A stretch of 64,000 nt of DNA from Collinsella sp. An2 (GCF_002160065.1 NZ_NFJW01000006.1:32001-96000); one strand, 5' to 3'. Shown: positions 34,109-43,927, counted from the first letter of the stretch. Program-made: numbers and translations. Notes: a model not told the origin generated them from the letters alone.

Positions 34109-34936
34109 CTACTGCTCGCCGGCATCCTGCTTCAGGCGAATCGAGACCTGGGAGGCATCGAAGTACTCGATCTTGCCCGGCTCGGTCTCTACGCGAGCGC
34201 GGCCCCAACCGTCGACGCCGCGCAGAATCCCGGACTCATGAATCTCATACATTGACCCCTCAGGCGAAAAGACCACGACGGGCTGCTCGATATAGGCCAG
34301 GAACTGATGATAGGTGTCGATGAGGCCCGTGAGCGGCAGGGCATCGCTTCCAGCGGCGAGCGCCCGCTCGGTCCACTCCTCGACCGAGACGAGGATGCCT
34401 TCGCGGAGACATTCGGCCAGCTCGTCGATCTCGGGCAGCATGGCGCCGTCGGGCAGACAGCGCATAAGGCCTACCACCGGCAGCGACCCGTCCGTAGGAT
34501 GCTCGATCCGCGGGGTGCGGTAGTTGATGCCCAGCCCGCAGACGGCGACGGTGCGCCCAGAGGAGCGACTGACCTCGACCAGGATGCCGCCGAGCTTGCC
34601 TTCATCGACCACGATATCGTTCGGCCACTTGAGGCGCACGCTCTTGCATCCCAAGTGGTACAGCGTATGCGCGACGCCTATGCCGCAGGCGACCGGCAGC
34701 CCCGGCAGCAGGCGGTCGGGAACCTCAGGCACCACAAGGACCGACATGTAGAGTCCGCCCGTCGGCGACGACCACTGATGCGTACGCCGCCCCTTGCCCG
34801 CAACCTGTGACCGGGCGCGCAGGGCAGCGCCGTGCGGCGCTCCGGCGCGGGCACGGGCCATGAGTTCGTCATTGGTGGAGCCAACCTCGTCAAGAACCTC
34901 GATCTTGCCCAACGCATCCATCTCGAGCGCTGCCAT
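34109..34936 (-). CDS. birA: Biotin-protein ligase (class I, no DNA-binding domain)
   Basis: A 275-aa ligase that activates biotin and attaches it to carrier lysines. Catalytic loop GKGRRTHQWSSPTGGLYMS corresponds to GRGR-W, and LKWPNDIVVDEGKLGGILVE holds the active Lys. VCGLGINYR and the C-terminal SH3-like domain (YEIHESGILRGVDGWGRARV) are also present. It lacks the N-terminal winged helix of E. coli BirA, so it is not a repressor. Its likely client in this window is the AMKM carrier of the decarboxylase. Confidence 0.93.
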   Translation of the reverse strand: MAALEMDALGKIEVLDEVGSTNDELMARARAGAPHGAALRARSQVAGKGRRTHQWSSPTGGLYMSVLVVPEVPDRLLPGLPVACGIGVAHTLYHLGCKSVRLKWPNDIVVDEGKLGGILVEVSRSSGRTVAVCGLGINYRTPRIEHPTDGSLPVVGLMRCLPDGAMLPEIDELAECLREGILVSVEEWTERALAAGSDALPLTGLIDTYHQFLAYIEQPVVVFSPEGSMYEIHESGILRGVDGWGRARVETEPGKIEYFDASQVSIRLKQDAGEQ

Positions 34937-35066
34937 GACGACCCACTCCGTTCTCCACCGACGGTGGCATATGTTGACGATATACCGCGCATTGTACTCC
35001 CGCCCGGCCAGGCTCTCCCCTCGCTTCCGGCGAGTGGCGCTCCTGGTCGGGCGATGTGCTCATGCG

Positions 35067-38000
35067 TTAGATGACCGTCACGCGCCCCTTGTTGCCCACG
35101 ATGGCTTTCGTCTCGGCGATCAGCGGGACGGACCGGGCGTTCACGCGCGCAGGAATCTCGGCGCGCATGGTCTGCCCGTCGCTCTGCTCGATGAAGAGCT
35201 CTACGCGGTCGCCGCCGGGGTTCGTGGAGAGCACGGTGGCCAGACGCGCCATGTTGCCCTGGCTAAAGCGCGAGCTGGGAATCATGATCTCGAACACCTT
35301 GGGACGGTTGTTCTCTTCGGACAGCTCGAGCGCCACGACCTCCTGCGCAATGATCTGATCGCCGCGGTCGCTTCGCTCGACCTTGCCGCGCACACGGATG
35401 AACGCGTCCGAGAGCACGGCGCCCGTCTCGGGGTCGGTCTCGCCGTACAGGAAGTTCTCGCAGCTCTTGTAGACCTTCGGAAAAATGACGACCGTCGCCT
35501 CGCCTTCCATATCCTCCAGACGGACGATGGCCATGGGATCGCCGTTTTTGGTGACACGCTTGGAGACCTCGGCCACCATGCCGGCAAACCAGAACGGCTT
35601 GTTCTCGGGGATGGCCTGGTTCTGGGTGCCGCCGCCGGGCACCATGACCTCGTAGCCGGTATCGATCTGCGAAAGCGAGAACTCGCGCGCCTTGCCGAGC
35701 GCGTACTCGTAGGGGCGCAGCGGGTGGTCGGAGACGTAGATGCCCAGCACGTCGCGCTCGAACGAGAGCTTCATGTGACGGTCCCACTCCTGGCCGTCGG
35801 GCTCGGGCACCACGACCTCGAAGCCCGACCCCTCGACGTCGCCAAAGATGTCGAAGAACGAGGTCTGTCCGCTCGCACGGTCCTTCTGGCGACGCGCCGC
35901 GGCATCGATGATGTTCTCGGGGTTGTTCTTGTCCACAAATCCCATGAGCTGGCGCCGCGGATACCCCGTGGAGTCGAAGGCGCCTGCCTTGATAAGGGCC
36001 TCGATGACGCGACGGTTCGCCTGGGACGAGTCCACGCGGTCCACGAAATCATGCAGGTTCTTGAACGCGCCGCCGCGCTCACGCTCGTCGATGATCGCCT
36101 GCGCCACGCCTTCGCCCACGCCGCGGATGCCGGCAAGGCCGAAGCGCACGCCCTCGGAGGTTGCCGTGAACTCCTTGCCGGACTCGTTGACGTCTGGCGG
36201 CAGCACGGGGATGCCGTCGTGGCGACATGCGCTTACGTAGTGGGTGATCTTCTCGGTCTTACCCGTGTAGGAGGTAAGCACGGCCGCCATGTACTCATGC
36301 GGATAGTGTGCCTTGAGCCAGGCGGTCTGCATAACGAGAATGGCGTAACCGGCCGAATGCGACTTGTTGAACGCATAGGAGGCGAACTCAAGAACGTCGT
36401 CCCAGATGCGCTGGGCGGTCTCGCGCTTGTAGCCGTTGCGCTCGGCGCCGTTCATCCAGTGGTCGTAGATGGTCTCCTCGTGGCCATCCTCCCAGCTGAA
36501 GACCTGCTCGGTGAGCATCTTGATCTTCTTCTTTGCCACCGGCTTGCGGATTCGGCTGTCCGACTCGCCCTTGCTAAAGCCGCACATCTCGACCGAGATG
36601 TTCATAACCTGCTCCTGGTAGACCATGGTGCCGTAGGTCTCGCCCAGGATGTCGTCGAGGCGCGGGTCGTACGAGACGGCGGGCTCTTTGCCGTTCATAC
36701 GGTTGATATAGCTCGTAACCATGCCGGCGCCGAGCGGGCCCGGGCGGTATAGAGCAATCAGAGCGACCACGTGCTTGTACTCGGTGGGCTTCATGTTCTT
36801 GATGGTGGCCGTCATGCCCGCGGACTCGACCTGGAAGACGCCGGCGGTGTGGCCGCCCTGCATGAGCTTGAAGATTTCCGGGTCGTCGAAGGGAATCTTG
36901 TCCACATCGATGTCGATGCCGTAGTTGGCCTTGATGTTGGCCTTGGCCTTGGAGATGACCGTGAGCGTACGCAGGCCCAGGAAGTCCATTTTAAGCAGGC
37001 CCATGTCGGCGACCGTATGGCCTTCGTACTGGGTGATCTCCACGCCGCCCTTGGTGTCGAGCTTGGTGGGCACGTGCTCGTTCACCGGGTCGCGGCAGAT
37101 GAGCACGGCGCACGCGTGAACGCCCTCGCCGCGCGTGAGGCCCTCGATCGAGAGCGCCGCGTCGATGATGCGGCGGGCGTCGGGATCTTTGGCGTAGGCC
37201 TCGGCGAAGTCGGGGTTGAAGTTCTCCTCGTGCCCGTCGATCTTGTTGAGCACCTGCTTGAGCTTGACCTTGGGGTCACTCGAGATCATCTTGGAGAGGC
37301 GCTGTCCCATGTAGACGGGATAGTCGAGCACGCGCGCGGCGTCGTTGATGGCCTGTTTGGCCTTGATGGTCGAGTAGGTGATGACGTGCGTGACCTTCTC
37401 GGGGCCGTAGAGCTGGCGGACGTGCTCCACCACCTCCAGGCGCCGCTCATCGTCGAAGTCCATATCGATATCGGGCATCTCGGTACGCTCGGGCGAGAGG
37501 AATCGCTCGAACATGAGGCCGTTCTCGAGCGGGTCGAAAGTGGTGATGTCCATGGCGTACGCGACGATGGCACCGGCCGCCGAGCCACGGCCCGGGCCCA
37601 CGCCGATGCCGTTCTGCTTGGCCCAGCGCACGTACTCGGCCACGATGAGGAAGTACGCGGCAAAGCCCTTGTCGCAGATGACCTTGTACTCAAACTCGAA
37701 ACGGTCTTTGACGGAGATGCCGTTTACGACCTTGGTCTCCCAATCGGCGCCATAGCGCTTTGCCAGGCCTTCCTCGCATTCGCGGCGGAACTGGCTCTCG
37801 TGCGTCTCGCCGGGATCGAGCAACGGGTAGCGCGGGAGGATGATCTTTCCCCACTCAAGCTGCACGTCGCACTTCTCGGCGATCTCGAGCGTGTTGTCGC
37901 AGGCCTCCGGGCAGTATGGGAAAAGCGAGCGCATCTCCTGCTCGGTCTTCATGTAGAACTCGGTGCCCGTCATGCGCATGCGGTTGGGGTCGTCGACCTT

Positions 38001-38855
38001 GGCGTTCATGCCGATACACATCATGATGTCCTGCACCGGGGCGTCGTCGCGCGTGAGGTAGTGGAAGTCGTTGGTGGCGATCACCTTCACGCCCACCTGC
38101 TTGGCGATATCGATGAGCTGACGGTTGATCTGCTCCTCGGTATTGCCGTGCTCGGTCGTGATGCCGTGCTCCTGAATCTCGATGTAGAAGTTGCCAGGCT
38201 CGAAAAGGTCACGGAAGGTCTCGGCCCACTTGAGCGCCTCGGCGGGGTTGCCGTTGTCGAGGTTCTTCATCACGATGCCCGACAGGCACGCCGAGGAGGC
38301 GATGAGTCCCTCGCGGTGGCGACGCAGGTTGTCGAGGGTGACACGCGGCTTGTAGTAGAAGCCCTGCACGGCGGCCTCGGAGACCGTCTGCATGAGGTTG
38401 ACGTAGCCCGTATGGTTGCGGGCGATGAGAATCATGTGATAGAGCTCGGGCTTGTGGTCGCGGGAGAGGGTCTCGTCCGGCGTAAAATAAACCTCGCAGC
38501 CGAAGATGGGCTTGATCACCGGAGCGGGCTTGGCGTTGTCGAGCGACCCCTCCGCGTCCCAGACGGCACGGTCGCGCTCCCACTGGGCGCGGGCCTTCTC
38601 GCCCTCGGGTGCCTCGCCGAAATCACCTTCGGCGAAGGCGACCTTGTCGTGCTTCCACTGTTTGAAATCCGGCGCGGCGGCGTTGGCGGCGTCGCAGGCA
38701 AGGCCCAGCTCGGGGATGCCGTACATGTAGCCGTGGTCGGTCAAGGCAACCGCCGGCATGCCAAGCTCGACAGCGCGGCTCACCATGTCCGAAACGCGGG
38801 TGGCGCCGTCGAGCATGGAGTACTCGGAGTGATTATGCAGATGGACGAAGGCCAT
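35067..38855 (-). CDS. dnaE: DNA polymerase III alpha subunit DnaE
   Basis: A 1262-aa replicative polymerase. The PHP domain starts at the N-terminus (FVHLHNHSEYSMLDGATRVSDMV). The polymerase core has GPGRGSAAGAIVAYAMDIT near residue 420 and the catalytic aspartates in PDIDMDFDDERR near 462. A helix-hairpin-helix region and an OB fold (MVAEVSKRVTKNGDPMAIVRLEDMEG) complete it. Slightly longer than the typical 1160 aa because of insertions in the PHP region. Monocistronic, ATG 38855. Confidence 0.98.
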   Translation of the reverse strand: MAFVHLHNHSEYSMLDGATRVSDMVSRAVELGMPAVALTDHGYMYGIPELGLACDAANAAAPDFKQWKHDKVAFAEGDFGEAPEGEKARAQWERDRAVWDAEGSLDNAKPAPVIKPIFGCEVYFTPDETLSRDHKPELYHMILIARNHTGYVNLMQTVSEAAVQGFYYKPRVTLDNLRRHREGLIASSACLSGIVMKNLDNGNPAEALKWAETFRDLFEPGNFYIEIQEHGITTEHGNTEEQINRQLIDIAKQVGVKVIATNDFHYLTRDDAPVQDIMMCIGMNAKVDDPNRMRMTGTEFYMKTEQEMRSLFPYCPEACDNTLEIAEKCDVQLEWGKIILPRYPLLDPGETHESQFRRECEEGLAKRYGADWETKVVNGISVKDRFEFEYKVICDKGFAAYFLIVAEYVRWAKQNGIGVGPGRGSAAGAIVAYAMDITTFDPLENGLMFERFLSPERTEMPDIDMDFDDERRLEVVEHVRQLYGPEKVTHVITYSTIKAKQAINDAARVLDYPVYMGQRLSKMISSDPKVKLKQVLNKIDGHEENFNPDFAEAYAKDPDARRIIDAALSIEGLTRGEGVHACAVLICRDPVNEHVPTKLDTKGGVEITQYEGHTVADMGLLKMDFLGLRTLTVISKAKANIKANYGIDIDVDKIPFDDPEIFKLMQGGHTAGVFQVESAGMTATIKNMKPTEYKHVVALIALYRPGPLGAGMVTSYINRMNGKEPAVSYDPRLDDILGETYGTMVYQEQVMNISVEMCGFSKGESDSRIRKPVAKKKIKMLTEQVFSWEDGHEETIYDHWMNGAERNGYKRETAQRIWDDVLEFASYAFNKSHSAGYAILVMQTAWLKAHYPHEYMAAVLTSYTGKTEKITHYVSACRHDGIPVLPPDVNESGKEFTATSEGVRFGLAGIRGVGEGVAQAIIDERERGGAFKNLHDFVDRVDSSQANRRVIEALIKAGAFDSTGYPRRQLMGFVDKNNPENIIDAAARRQKDRASGQTSFFDIFGDVEGSGFEVVVPEPDGQEWDRHMKLSFERDVLGIYVSDHPLRPYEYALGKAREFSLSQIDTGYEVMVPGGGTQNQAIPENKPFWFAGMVAEVSKRVTKNGDPMAIVRLEDMEGEATVVIFPKVYKSCENFLYGETDPETGAVLSDAFIRVRGKVERSDRGDQIIAQEVVALELSEENNRPKVFEIMIPSSRFSQGNMARLATVLSTNPGGDRVELFIEQSDGQTMRAEIPARVNARSVPLIAETKAIVGNKGRVTVI

Positions 38856-38983
38856 AGGCGAGATGCTCCTTGCCAGTCGTTGTGTGCTGGGAGCATTCTA
38901 CCGCAGCGACCGGACACGCCACGGCGCCGCCCGTCGGGTCCCGCAACACCTCCAGAGAGCACGTCCCCGTACCCGGGCACGCC

Positions 38984-39424
38984 CTAGATGCGCCCGCGAG
39001 CCACCTTGATGTTCCGCTCGATCGAGCGTAGGGCCTTTTTCGCGTTGCGACGCATGTCCCAGTCGTAGACTCGGTCGGCCACGCCCGAAAGCGGGCCGCG
39101 CGTCTTGTCCTTCGCGCGGAAGTTCTCGCTAAACGTCACCTCGATGCCGTCTCCCCCGGCATCCTCGACCAGATAGCGAACGGTCTTCACGCCGTCGGGC
39201 CACGTGTGCTTGAGCTCGATCGTGTGCGGCGGCTTATAGGTCACACGCGTCTTGCCGTGGATGACCTTCTTGCCCTCCTGCTCGCTTCGTGCATAGCGGT
39301 AGCCGTCGAGCTTGCCCGTAGAGACCTCCTTGCCGGTCTCGTGCTGCACGCTCCGCTTGATGGTGCGCGCCATCTCCTCGAAGAACTCCTCGACCGAAAC
39401 GTCGAGGTGTCTCGTGTAATCCAT
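38984..39424 (-). CDS. DUF3284 family protein, copy 1
   Basis: A 146-aa SRPBCC-like protein: VSVEEFFEEMARTIKRSVQHETGKEVSTGKLDGYRYAR, followed by strands ending in VADRVYDWDMRRNAKKALRSIERNI. This matches the DUF3284 pattern (EEFF ... TGK ... L.G..Y.K). GGAGGA precedes ATG 39424. It is the first (most downstream) of three tandem paralogues on the minus strand. Function unknown; a hydrophobic-ligand-binding cup is suggested by the fold. Confidence 0.8.
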   Translation of the reverse strand: MDYTRHLDVSVEEFFEEMARTIKRSVQHETGKEVSTGKLDGYRYARSEQEGKKVIHGKTRVTYKPPHTIELKHTWPDGVKTVRYLVEDAGGDGIEVTFSENFRAKDKTRGPLSGVADRVYDWDMRRNAKKALRSIERNIKVARGRI

Positions 39425-39466
39425 GGTGATTCCTCCAGCCCGTACCGCCGTCACGCCTCGCTGTCG

Positions 39467-39907
39467 CTACGAGGTGTGGCGGGCCTTCATGGCACGCTTC
39501 TCGATAGTGGAAAGCGTCTGCTTGGCCTTGCTGATAACCTGTCCCTCGTAGAACTTGCGGTGTAGCATCCCGCCGATGCCCTTCGTAGGTCTTGCGGTCT
39601 CGAATTCCTCCACATAGCGCACCGTGCAGCCGCCCTCGGCGGGCTCGACCTCGTAGGTGACGGTGTTGGAGCCCTGGTCGTACACAAAGCGCACCTGATA
39701 CCGCTCGGGCGGACGACAGCAGCGCACCTTCACCTTCATCTTCGAGGTGTGCTTATCCTGCTTGACCACCTTCGCATAGTGAAAGCCGTGCAGCTTGTCC
39801 GGGGAGATTCGCTTGCCGGTGGCGCGCTCGATGTCTTCGATTGCCGACTGCTCCACCTGCTCGAAAAACTCCTCCGGCGAGATGGCAAGCTTTCGGGTGA
39901 GCTCCAT
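39467..39907 (-). CDS. DUF3284 family protein, copy 2
   Basis: A 146-aa paralogue: ISPEEFFEQVEQSAIEDIERATGKRISPDKLHGFHYAKVVKQ, then strands (YQVRFVYDQGSNTVTYEVEP) and a closing helix (GQVISKAKQTLSTIEKRAMK). ATG 39907 has GAGGAG upstream. 42 bp separate it from copy 1. Its EEFF-TGK-KLHGF pattern is nearest the family consensus. Confidence 0.82.
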   Translation of the reverse strand: MELTRKLAISPEEFFEQVEQSAIEDIERATGKRISPDKLHGFHYAKVVKQDKHTSKMKVKVRCCRPPERYQVRFVYDQGSNTVTYEVEPAEGGCTVRYVEEFETARPTKGIGGMLHRKFYEGQVISKAKQTLSTIEKRAMKARHTS

Positions 39908-40167
39908 GGCGTGCGCGCTCCTCTTCAAGGCCCTGCGGGACGGCCCGCATCCGTTCGATGCAAGCCATTGTACCCCGTTCGTGCCGCGCGCCATCCCTTG
40001 GTGCCCCCGCCCTTGTAAGGGCATGGGGTGGGGGCACAGGCGACGCAACAGGGCCGTACAGACAGCGGGGTACGACAACTCAGACAGCAGGGCGGAACCG
40101 TGCAGAGGACGAGTGAGGGCGCGCAGACGGCGCCGACGGCACCAAGAGGCGCCGACCCGCTCCCGGG

Positions 40168-40674
40168 CTACTGCTTGGCGTCCGAGCCTTCGGCGTCGTC
40201 CTCGCCGGTCGCATCAAGATCGATGCCCTCGGCCTTGAGGCGACGCTCCTGCTTGATGTACTTCTCCATGGCCGGCAGCGTCTTCTTGGCACGCTCGCGC
40301 ACCTTGAAGTTATAGCGCAGTTCGCCCAAGCGGCGATTGAGGCCAAAGCCCGGATTCGTCGGCTTGTACTCTTCGGTATAGGTCACGTCGATGCCACCGG
40401 AGGCGACGGGCTCGGCCTCGTAGACAATCGAGGTCTCGCCCTGTGACGTGGTGAACCGTACCGCATAGCGCTTCGGCGGCTGGTAGCTCTTGATGCGCAC
40501 CTTCATCTCGGAGCGCAGGCGTCCCTGGCGGACCACCTTCTCATAGCGATAGCCGTTGAACTTGCTGGTGGGAACGGTCTTGCCGGTGGCGTCCTCGATG
40601 TCCTTTGCGACGTTACGCGCCAACAGGTCAAAGAACTCCTCGGGCGTAACGTCCAAATGCAGTGTGATCTCCAT
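40168..40674 (-). CDS. DUF3284 family protein, copy 3 with acidic tail
   Basis: A 168-aa paralogue: VTPEEFFDLLARNVAKDIEDATGKTVPTSKFNGYRYEKVVRQ, strands (YAVRFTTSQGETSIVYEAEP) and closing helix. It has about 20 extra acidic C-terminal residues (DLDATGEDDAEGSDAKQ). GGGAGC precedes ATG 40674. It lies 260 bp upstream of copy 2; that gap has no gene. The three copies differ strongly, so the duplications are old. Confidence 0.82.
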   Translation of the reverse strand: MEITLHLDVTPEEFFDLLARNVAKDIEDATGKTVPTSKFNGYRYEKVVRQGRLRSEMKVRIKSYQPPKRYAVRFTTSQGETSIVYEAEPVASGGIDVTYTEEYKPTNPGFGLNRRLGELRYNFKVRERAKKTLPAMEKYIKQERRLKAEGIDLDATGEDDAEGSDAKQ

Positions 40675-40752
40675 GATGCTCCCTGCGTCCGAAAACCATA
40701 TGCCTGTAGGTATACCGCAAAACGTAACCGTCCGCGAGGACATCCGCGAACG

Positions 40753-42669
40753 TCACGCCTTGGAACCGGGGATGGTGAGCGTGAACGTGGTGACGCCGGC
40801 GTCGCTTGTCGCCACGATATCCCCGCCATGGGCCCGGGCGATCTCACGGGCTATCGCAAGGCCCAGACCCGCTCCCCCGCGGCGCGAGGGACGGGCGGCG
40901 TCTTCGCGGAAAAACCGGTCGAAGATCCGGTCCAGGTGCTCGGACGCGATCTCGCGGCCATGGTCGCGCACCACGATGGAAAATCCTGGATTGACCCGAG
41001 ACGTTGCGGCACCGCAAGAAGGTACGCCCTCGCCAACAGTGGCGCCATCCTGGGCATCGGGCTCGTCGACCACCGCCTCGAGTTCCACCACGCTCCCCTC
41101 GTCGGCAAAGGCGACGGCGTTTTTCATGACGTTTGACACCGCACGGAAGAGCTTGGCGGCATCGGCGTAGACCTCAACCCCCTCGGGAGCAGAAACCGAT
41201 ATCGTCAAATGATGGTCAGACGCCTCGGGGAAGAACTCGTCTGCCACCTGATGACAGAAGAGCGCCAGGTCGACGTGCTCGCGCTCTACGACCAGCTGGC
41301 CCAGGTTGTAGCGGGCGATATCGAAGAACTCGTCCAGCATGCCGTCCAGACGATACGCCTTGTCGAGCGCGAGGGAGGCGTAACGCGCACGCTGCCCTTC
41401 GGGCATGTCGGGCGCTTCCTCGAGCAGGGTGAGATACCCCGTAACCGCGGTGAGCGGCGTTTTGATATCGTGCGCGAGATAGGCAACAAGCTCGTCTTTG
41501 CGCTGTTCTGCGGCGCGGGCCGCAATCTCGTCGGCCTCGTTGCGCTCGCGGATGTCGGACAGCAGACGGCGGTCCTCGTCGAGCTCGGGCGGCAAATCGG
41601 GCATGGCGCGCGGGTCGTCGTAGAGCGCAACGATCGCCTGGAACAGTGCATCATAGCGAGCAAGCGGCCGGCGAATCCCCAACACGATGATTGCGAGCAC
41701 GCCGCCCACCGCTACAATCCATCCACACACAGCCAGCGCCGCTGTCACGGCCACATAGGGCCCCGAGTCGCAGCGCTCCACATGTCCGTCGCCAAAGACA
41801 CGATACGAGACCGAGCCTAGACGGCCAGAGGCATCCGGGTCCTCCCAATAGAGCAGATCCATCTCTGAATAGTCGAATCCCGTCGCCTTCTGAGCCTCGG
41901 GAAAGAGCCGCTCGACCGCTTCCGGGTCGTGCGAAAGATCCTTGGTGACCGACCACACCGCATCGGATGCGGCCATAGCACCGCCGTCAACGACGCTCGC
42001 ATTCGCGCTGTCCGAAGCCTCACCCGTGTTAACGATCGTGATCGTCTTGGTTGCCTCGGCGTCGGCATCGGCCTCGGCAGCGGCATCTGCCTCGTCGCCG
42101 ACCATGAGCTGGCGCGCCTGGTCGACCAACGTCGCCGCCTCGTCGGAGGCGGGCGTGAGCGTACCGTTCACGCACCCGACAAGATAGCTTCGGATGCCGT
42201 CAGCCTGAATCGCACGAACCGACTGGCGCAGGTCCGACACCAGCCCCTGCTCATAGTCCGAAAGCCCCGCCAGGTTGGGTTCGGACGCCAAAGCCTGATC
42301 GACCCACCTGGGTGCCTCGACCGTGATCCAGGGGCTAAAAGCGCGGTACAAGCCGCCGGTAAACCAGCTTCCAAACGACGTAGCGGTTACGGCATAGACG
42401 ACGGCAACGCACGCGATGGCAAAGACTACCAGCGCCGCAGCGGTGCGCGCCACCATTCGTGCAAGCATGCGACGCCCGCGCACGGACAGCGGCCGGCGCG
42501 GCGTTCGGCGTCCATGCAGCACATCGCGGGCACGCCGGGACCGTCTCGTCCCCCTGTCGGCACCTGCCGTCGGAGTCGCAGACGGCTGCTCGTCGGGACG
42601 CGTCGTCGGGGTAGACAGGTCTTGCTCGGATACCTGCTGGCGAGGGTCGTCGGCGGCAGACCTACTCAT
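40753..42669 (-). CDS. VanS-like sensor histidine kinase
   Basis: A 638-aa kinase. An 80-residue basic, low-complexity cytoplasmic lead precedes span 1 (AALVVFAIACVAVVYAV). A roughly 210-residue extracellular domain with an acidic Ala/Glu stretch follows, then span 2 (VTAALAVCGWIVAVGGVLAIIVLGI). The HisKA site is LVAYLAHDIKTPLTAVTGYLTLL (His about 400), close to VanS. The catalytic domain has NVMKNAVAFADE, DHGREI and GAGLGLAIAREIA; an insertion of about 25 residues interrupts it before the G1 box. It overlaps the regulator gene by 8 bp. No vancomycin-resistance enzymes are nearby. Confidence 0.9.
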   Translation of the reverse strand: MSRSAADDPRQQVSEQDLSTPTTRPDEQPSATPTAGADRGTRRSRRARDVLHGRRTPRRPLSVRGRRMLARMVARTAAALVVFAIACVAVVYAVTATSFGSWFTGGLYRAFSPWITVEAPRWVDQALASEPNLAGLSDYEQGLVSDLRQSVRAIQADGIRSYLVGCVNGTLTPASDEAATLVDQARQLMVGDEADAAAEADADAEATKTITIVNTGEASDSANASVVDGGAMAASDAVWSVTKDLSHDPEAVERLFPEAQKATGFDYSEMDLLYWEDPDASGRLGSVSYRVFGDGHVERCDSGPYVAVTAALAVCGWIVAVGGVLAIIVLGIRRPLARYDALFQAIVALYDDPRAMPDLPPELDEDRRLLSDIRERNEADEIAARAAEQRKDELVAYLAHDIKTPLTAVTGYLTLLEEAPDMPEGQRARYASLALDKAYRLDGMLDEFFDIARYNLGQLVVEREHVDLALFCHQVADEFFPEASDHHLTISVSAPEGVEVYADAAKLFRAVSNVMKNAVAFADEGSVVELEAVVDEPDAQDGATVGEGVPSCGAATSRVNPGFSIVVRDHGREIASEHLDRIFDRFFREDAARPSRRGGAGLGLAIAREIARAHGGDIVATSDAGVTTFTLTIPGSKA

Positions 42670-43378
42670 CGGAGACCTCCTCGCGCGTCGCCGCCTGCCG
42701 CATGCGATAGCCTACGCCCCATACCGTGTCGATAAACGGTCGGGACGAATCGATGTCTGCAAGCTTCTTGCGCAGGTGGCGAATGTAGACCATGACGGAG
42801 TTGCGCGATGAGGCGTTATAGGCCTCGTGCCACACCCGCTCGTAGAGGTCGCTGGCCGGTACCGGCGACTCTCCAGCACGCATGAGCTCGGCCAACAGGT
42901 CAAACTCGGTAGGCGTCAGCGACACCGGCTCTCCGTTCAGCGTGACTTCATGCGCCGTAGCATCTAGCTCAAGTCCCGCCGAACACAGCAGCTCGTGACG
43001 GACCACATGGGACGACGCGCGGCGGTCCCGCCGGATGCGCGCCCTGATGCGTGCAACGAGCTCGCGGGCTTTGAACGGCTTGGTCACGTAGTCGTCCGCT
43101 CCAATGGCAAAGCCCATCACCTGGTCGAGCTCTTCCGTTTTGGCAGAGAGAAACAGCACGGGGATGTCCGATGAACGCCGAATGCGACGACATACCTCAT
43201 AGCCGTCCATGCCGGGCATCATGATGTCGAGGACCACCAGGTCGAACCGAGCGCGGTCGAGCATGGCAAGCGCCTCTGGTCCTGATCCGCACACGACGGC
43301 TTCGATATCCTCACGACGCAGCAACTCGGCTACGATCTGCGCAACATCGAGCTCGTCATCGCAAATGAGAACGCGCAT
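42662..43378 (-). CDS. OmpR/VanR-like response regulator
   Basis: A 238-aa regulator: receiver with Asp52 in LVVLDIMMPGMDGYEVC, ICDDE pocket and DYVTKPFKARE switch, then a winged helix (LTPTEFDLLAELMRAGESPVPASDLYERVW ... NSVMVYIRHLRKKL). Start ATG 43378 follows from the conserved MRVLICDDE; GGAGGG lies upstream. First gene of the pair with the kinase. Confidence 0.93.
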   Translation of the reverse strand: MRVLICDDELDVAQIVAELLRREDIEAVVCGSGPEALAMLDRARFDLVVLDIMMPGMDGYEVCRRIRRSSDIPVLFLSAKTEELDQVMGFAIGADDYVTKPFKARELVARIRARIRRDRRASSHVVRHELLCSAGLELDATAHEVTLNGEPVSLTPTEFDLLAELMRAGESPVPASDLYERVWHEAYNASSRNSVMVYIRHLRKKLADIDSSRPFIDTVWGVGYRMRQAATREEVSDE

Positions 43379-43500
43379 GCCCCTCCTCCCGGCAAAGCGG
43401 CTGTAAGCCTGCTGCCATTGTACGGGGCCGCCCGGCACGGTATTCGCCGGGCTGCATGCATTTCAGCATTTTTAAGGTCTGGATTGGAGGTGTTGGGAAG

Positions 43501-43696
43501 TTCTATCTTGCTGCAATGTGCACGCTCATCCTTGCGGATGGTCCCATCTTGTCGCAATCCGCACGCTCGTCCTCTGGTACGGTCCTATCCTGCGGCAAAA
43601 CACACGCTCATCCTCTGGCACGCGTCTATCCTGTGGCAAAACACACGCTCGTCCTTGGACACGGTCCTGTTATGTAGCAAAACGCACGCTCAGGCC
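43501..43696. repeat. 41-bp tandem repeat array, about 4.8 copies
   Basis: Units begin with CACGCTC at 43521, 43562, 43603, 43644 and 43685, exactly 41 bases apart; units 2-4 share the tail TGTGGCAAAACA or close variants (GCGGCAAAACA, GTAGCAAAACG). A half unit precedes (43501-43520). Because 41 is not a multiple of three, coding is unlikely. Just after the array (43705-43770) two copies of the tail-plus-head junction recur in the opposite orientation (GCGTGTG followed by ATTGCCACA). Confidence 0.85.
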
Positions 43697-43865
43697 ACCC
43701 AAAACGGCCCTTGAGCGTGTGAATTGCCACAGTTCTCAAACCGTGCGTGTGGATTGCCACAAAACAGAGAGGCACATTCCCCTCGCCAGTCCTTCCGGCT
43801 CCCAACAAAACTACAAAACAGGGAGACACGCTCGGCACACCAACACTTCCAACCTCTAACAAAAA

Positions 43866-43900
43866 GGGGCGGCCCCGGAATGAACTTCCAGAGCCGCCCC
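43866..43900 (-). terminator. Intrinsic terminator of the adhesin-regulator operon
   Basis: Arms GGGGCGGC and GCCGCCCC with partial pairing inside; on the minus strand it is followed by TTTTTGTT. It lies 28 bp after the stop of the winged-helix gene, marking the end of the phase-variable transcript. Confidence 0.8.
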
Positions 43901-43927
43901 TAAAGGTGCTGCTTGTTTTCCGGTGGG

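Noticed and set aside
36771-38987. Long plus-strand open frame opposite dnaE
   Set aside because: DnaE motifs are unmistakable on the minus strand; the opposite frame is a GC-driven shadow.
40753-43378. Vancomycin-resistance locus
   Set aside because: Only VanRS-like sensor and regulator are present; no VanH, VanA-type ligase or VanX genes.
43501-43696. 41-bp repeats as a CRISPR array
   Set aside because: The repeats are head-to-tail with no unique spacers, and no cas gene is in the window.
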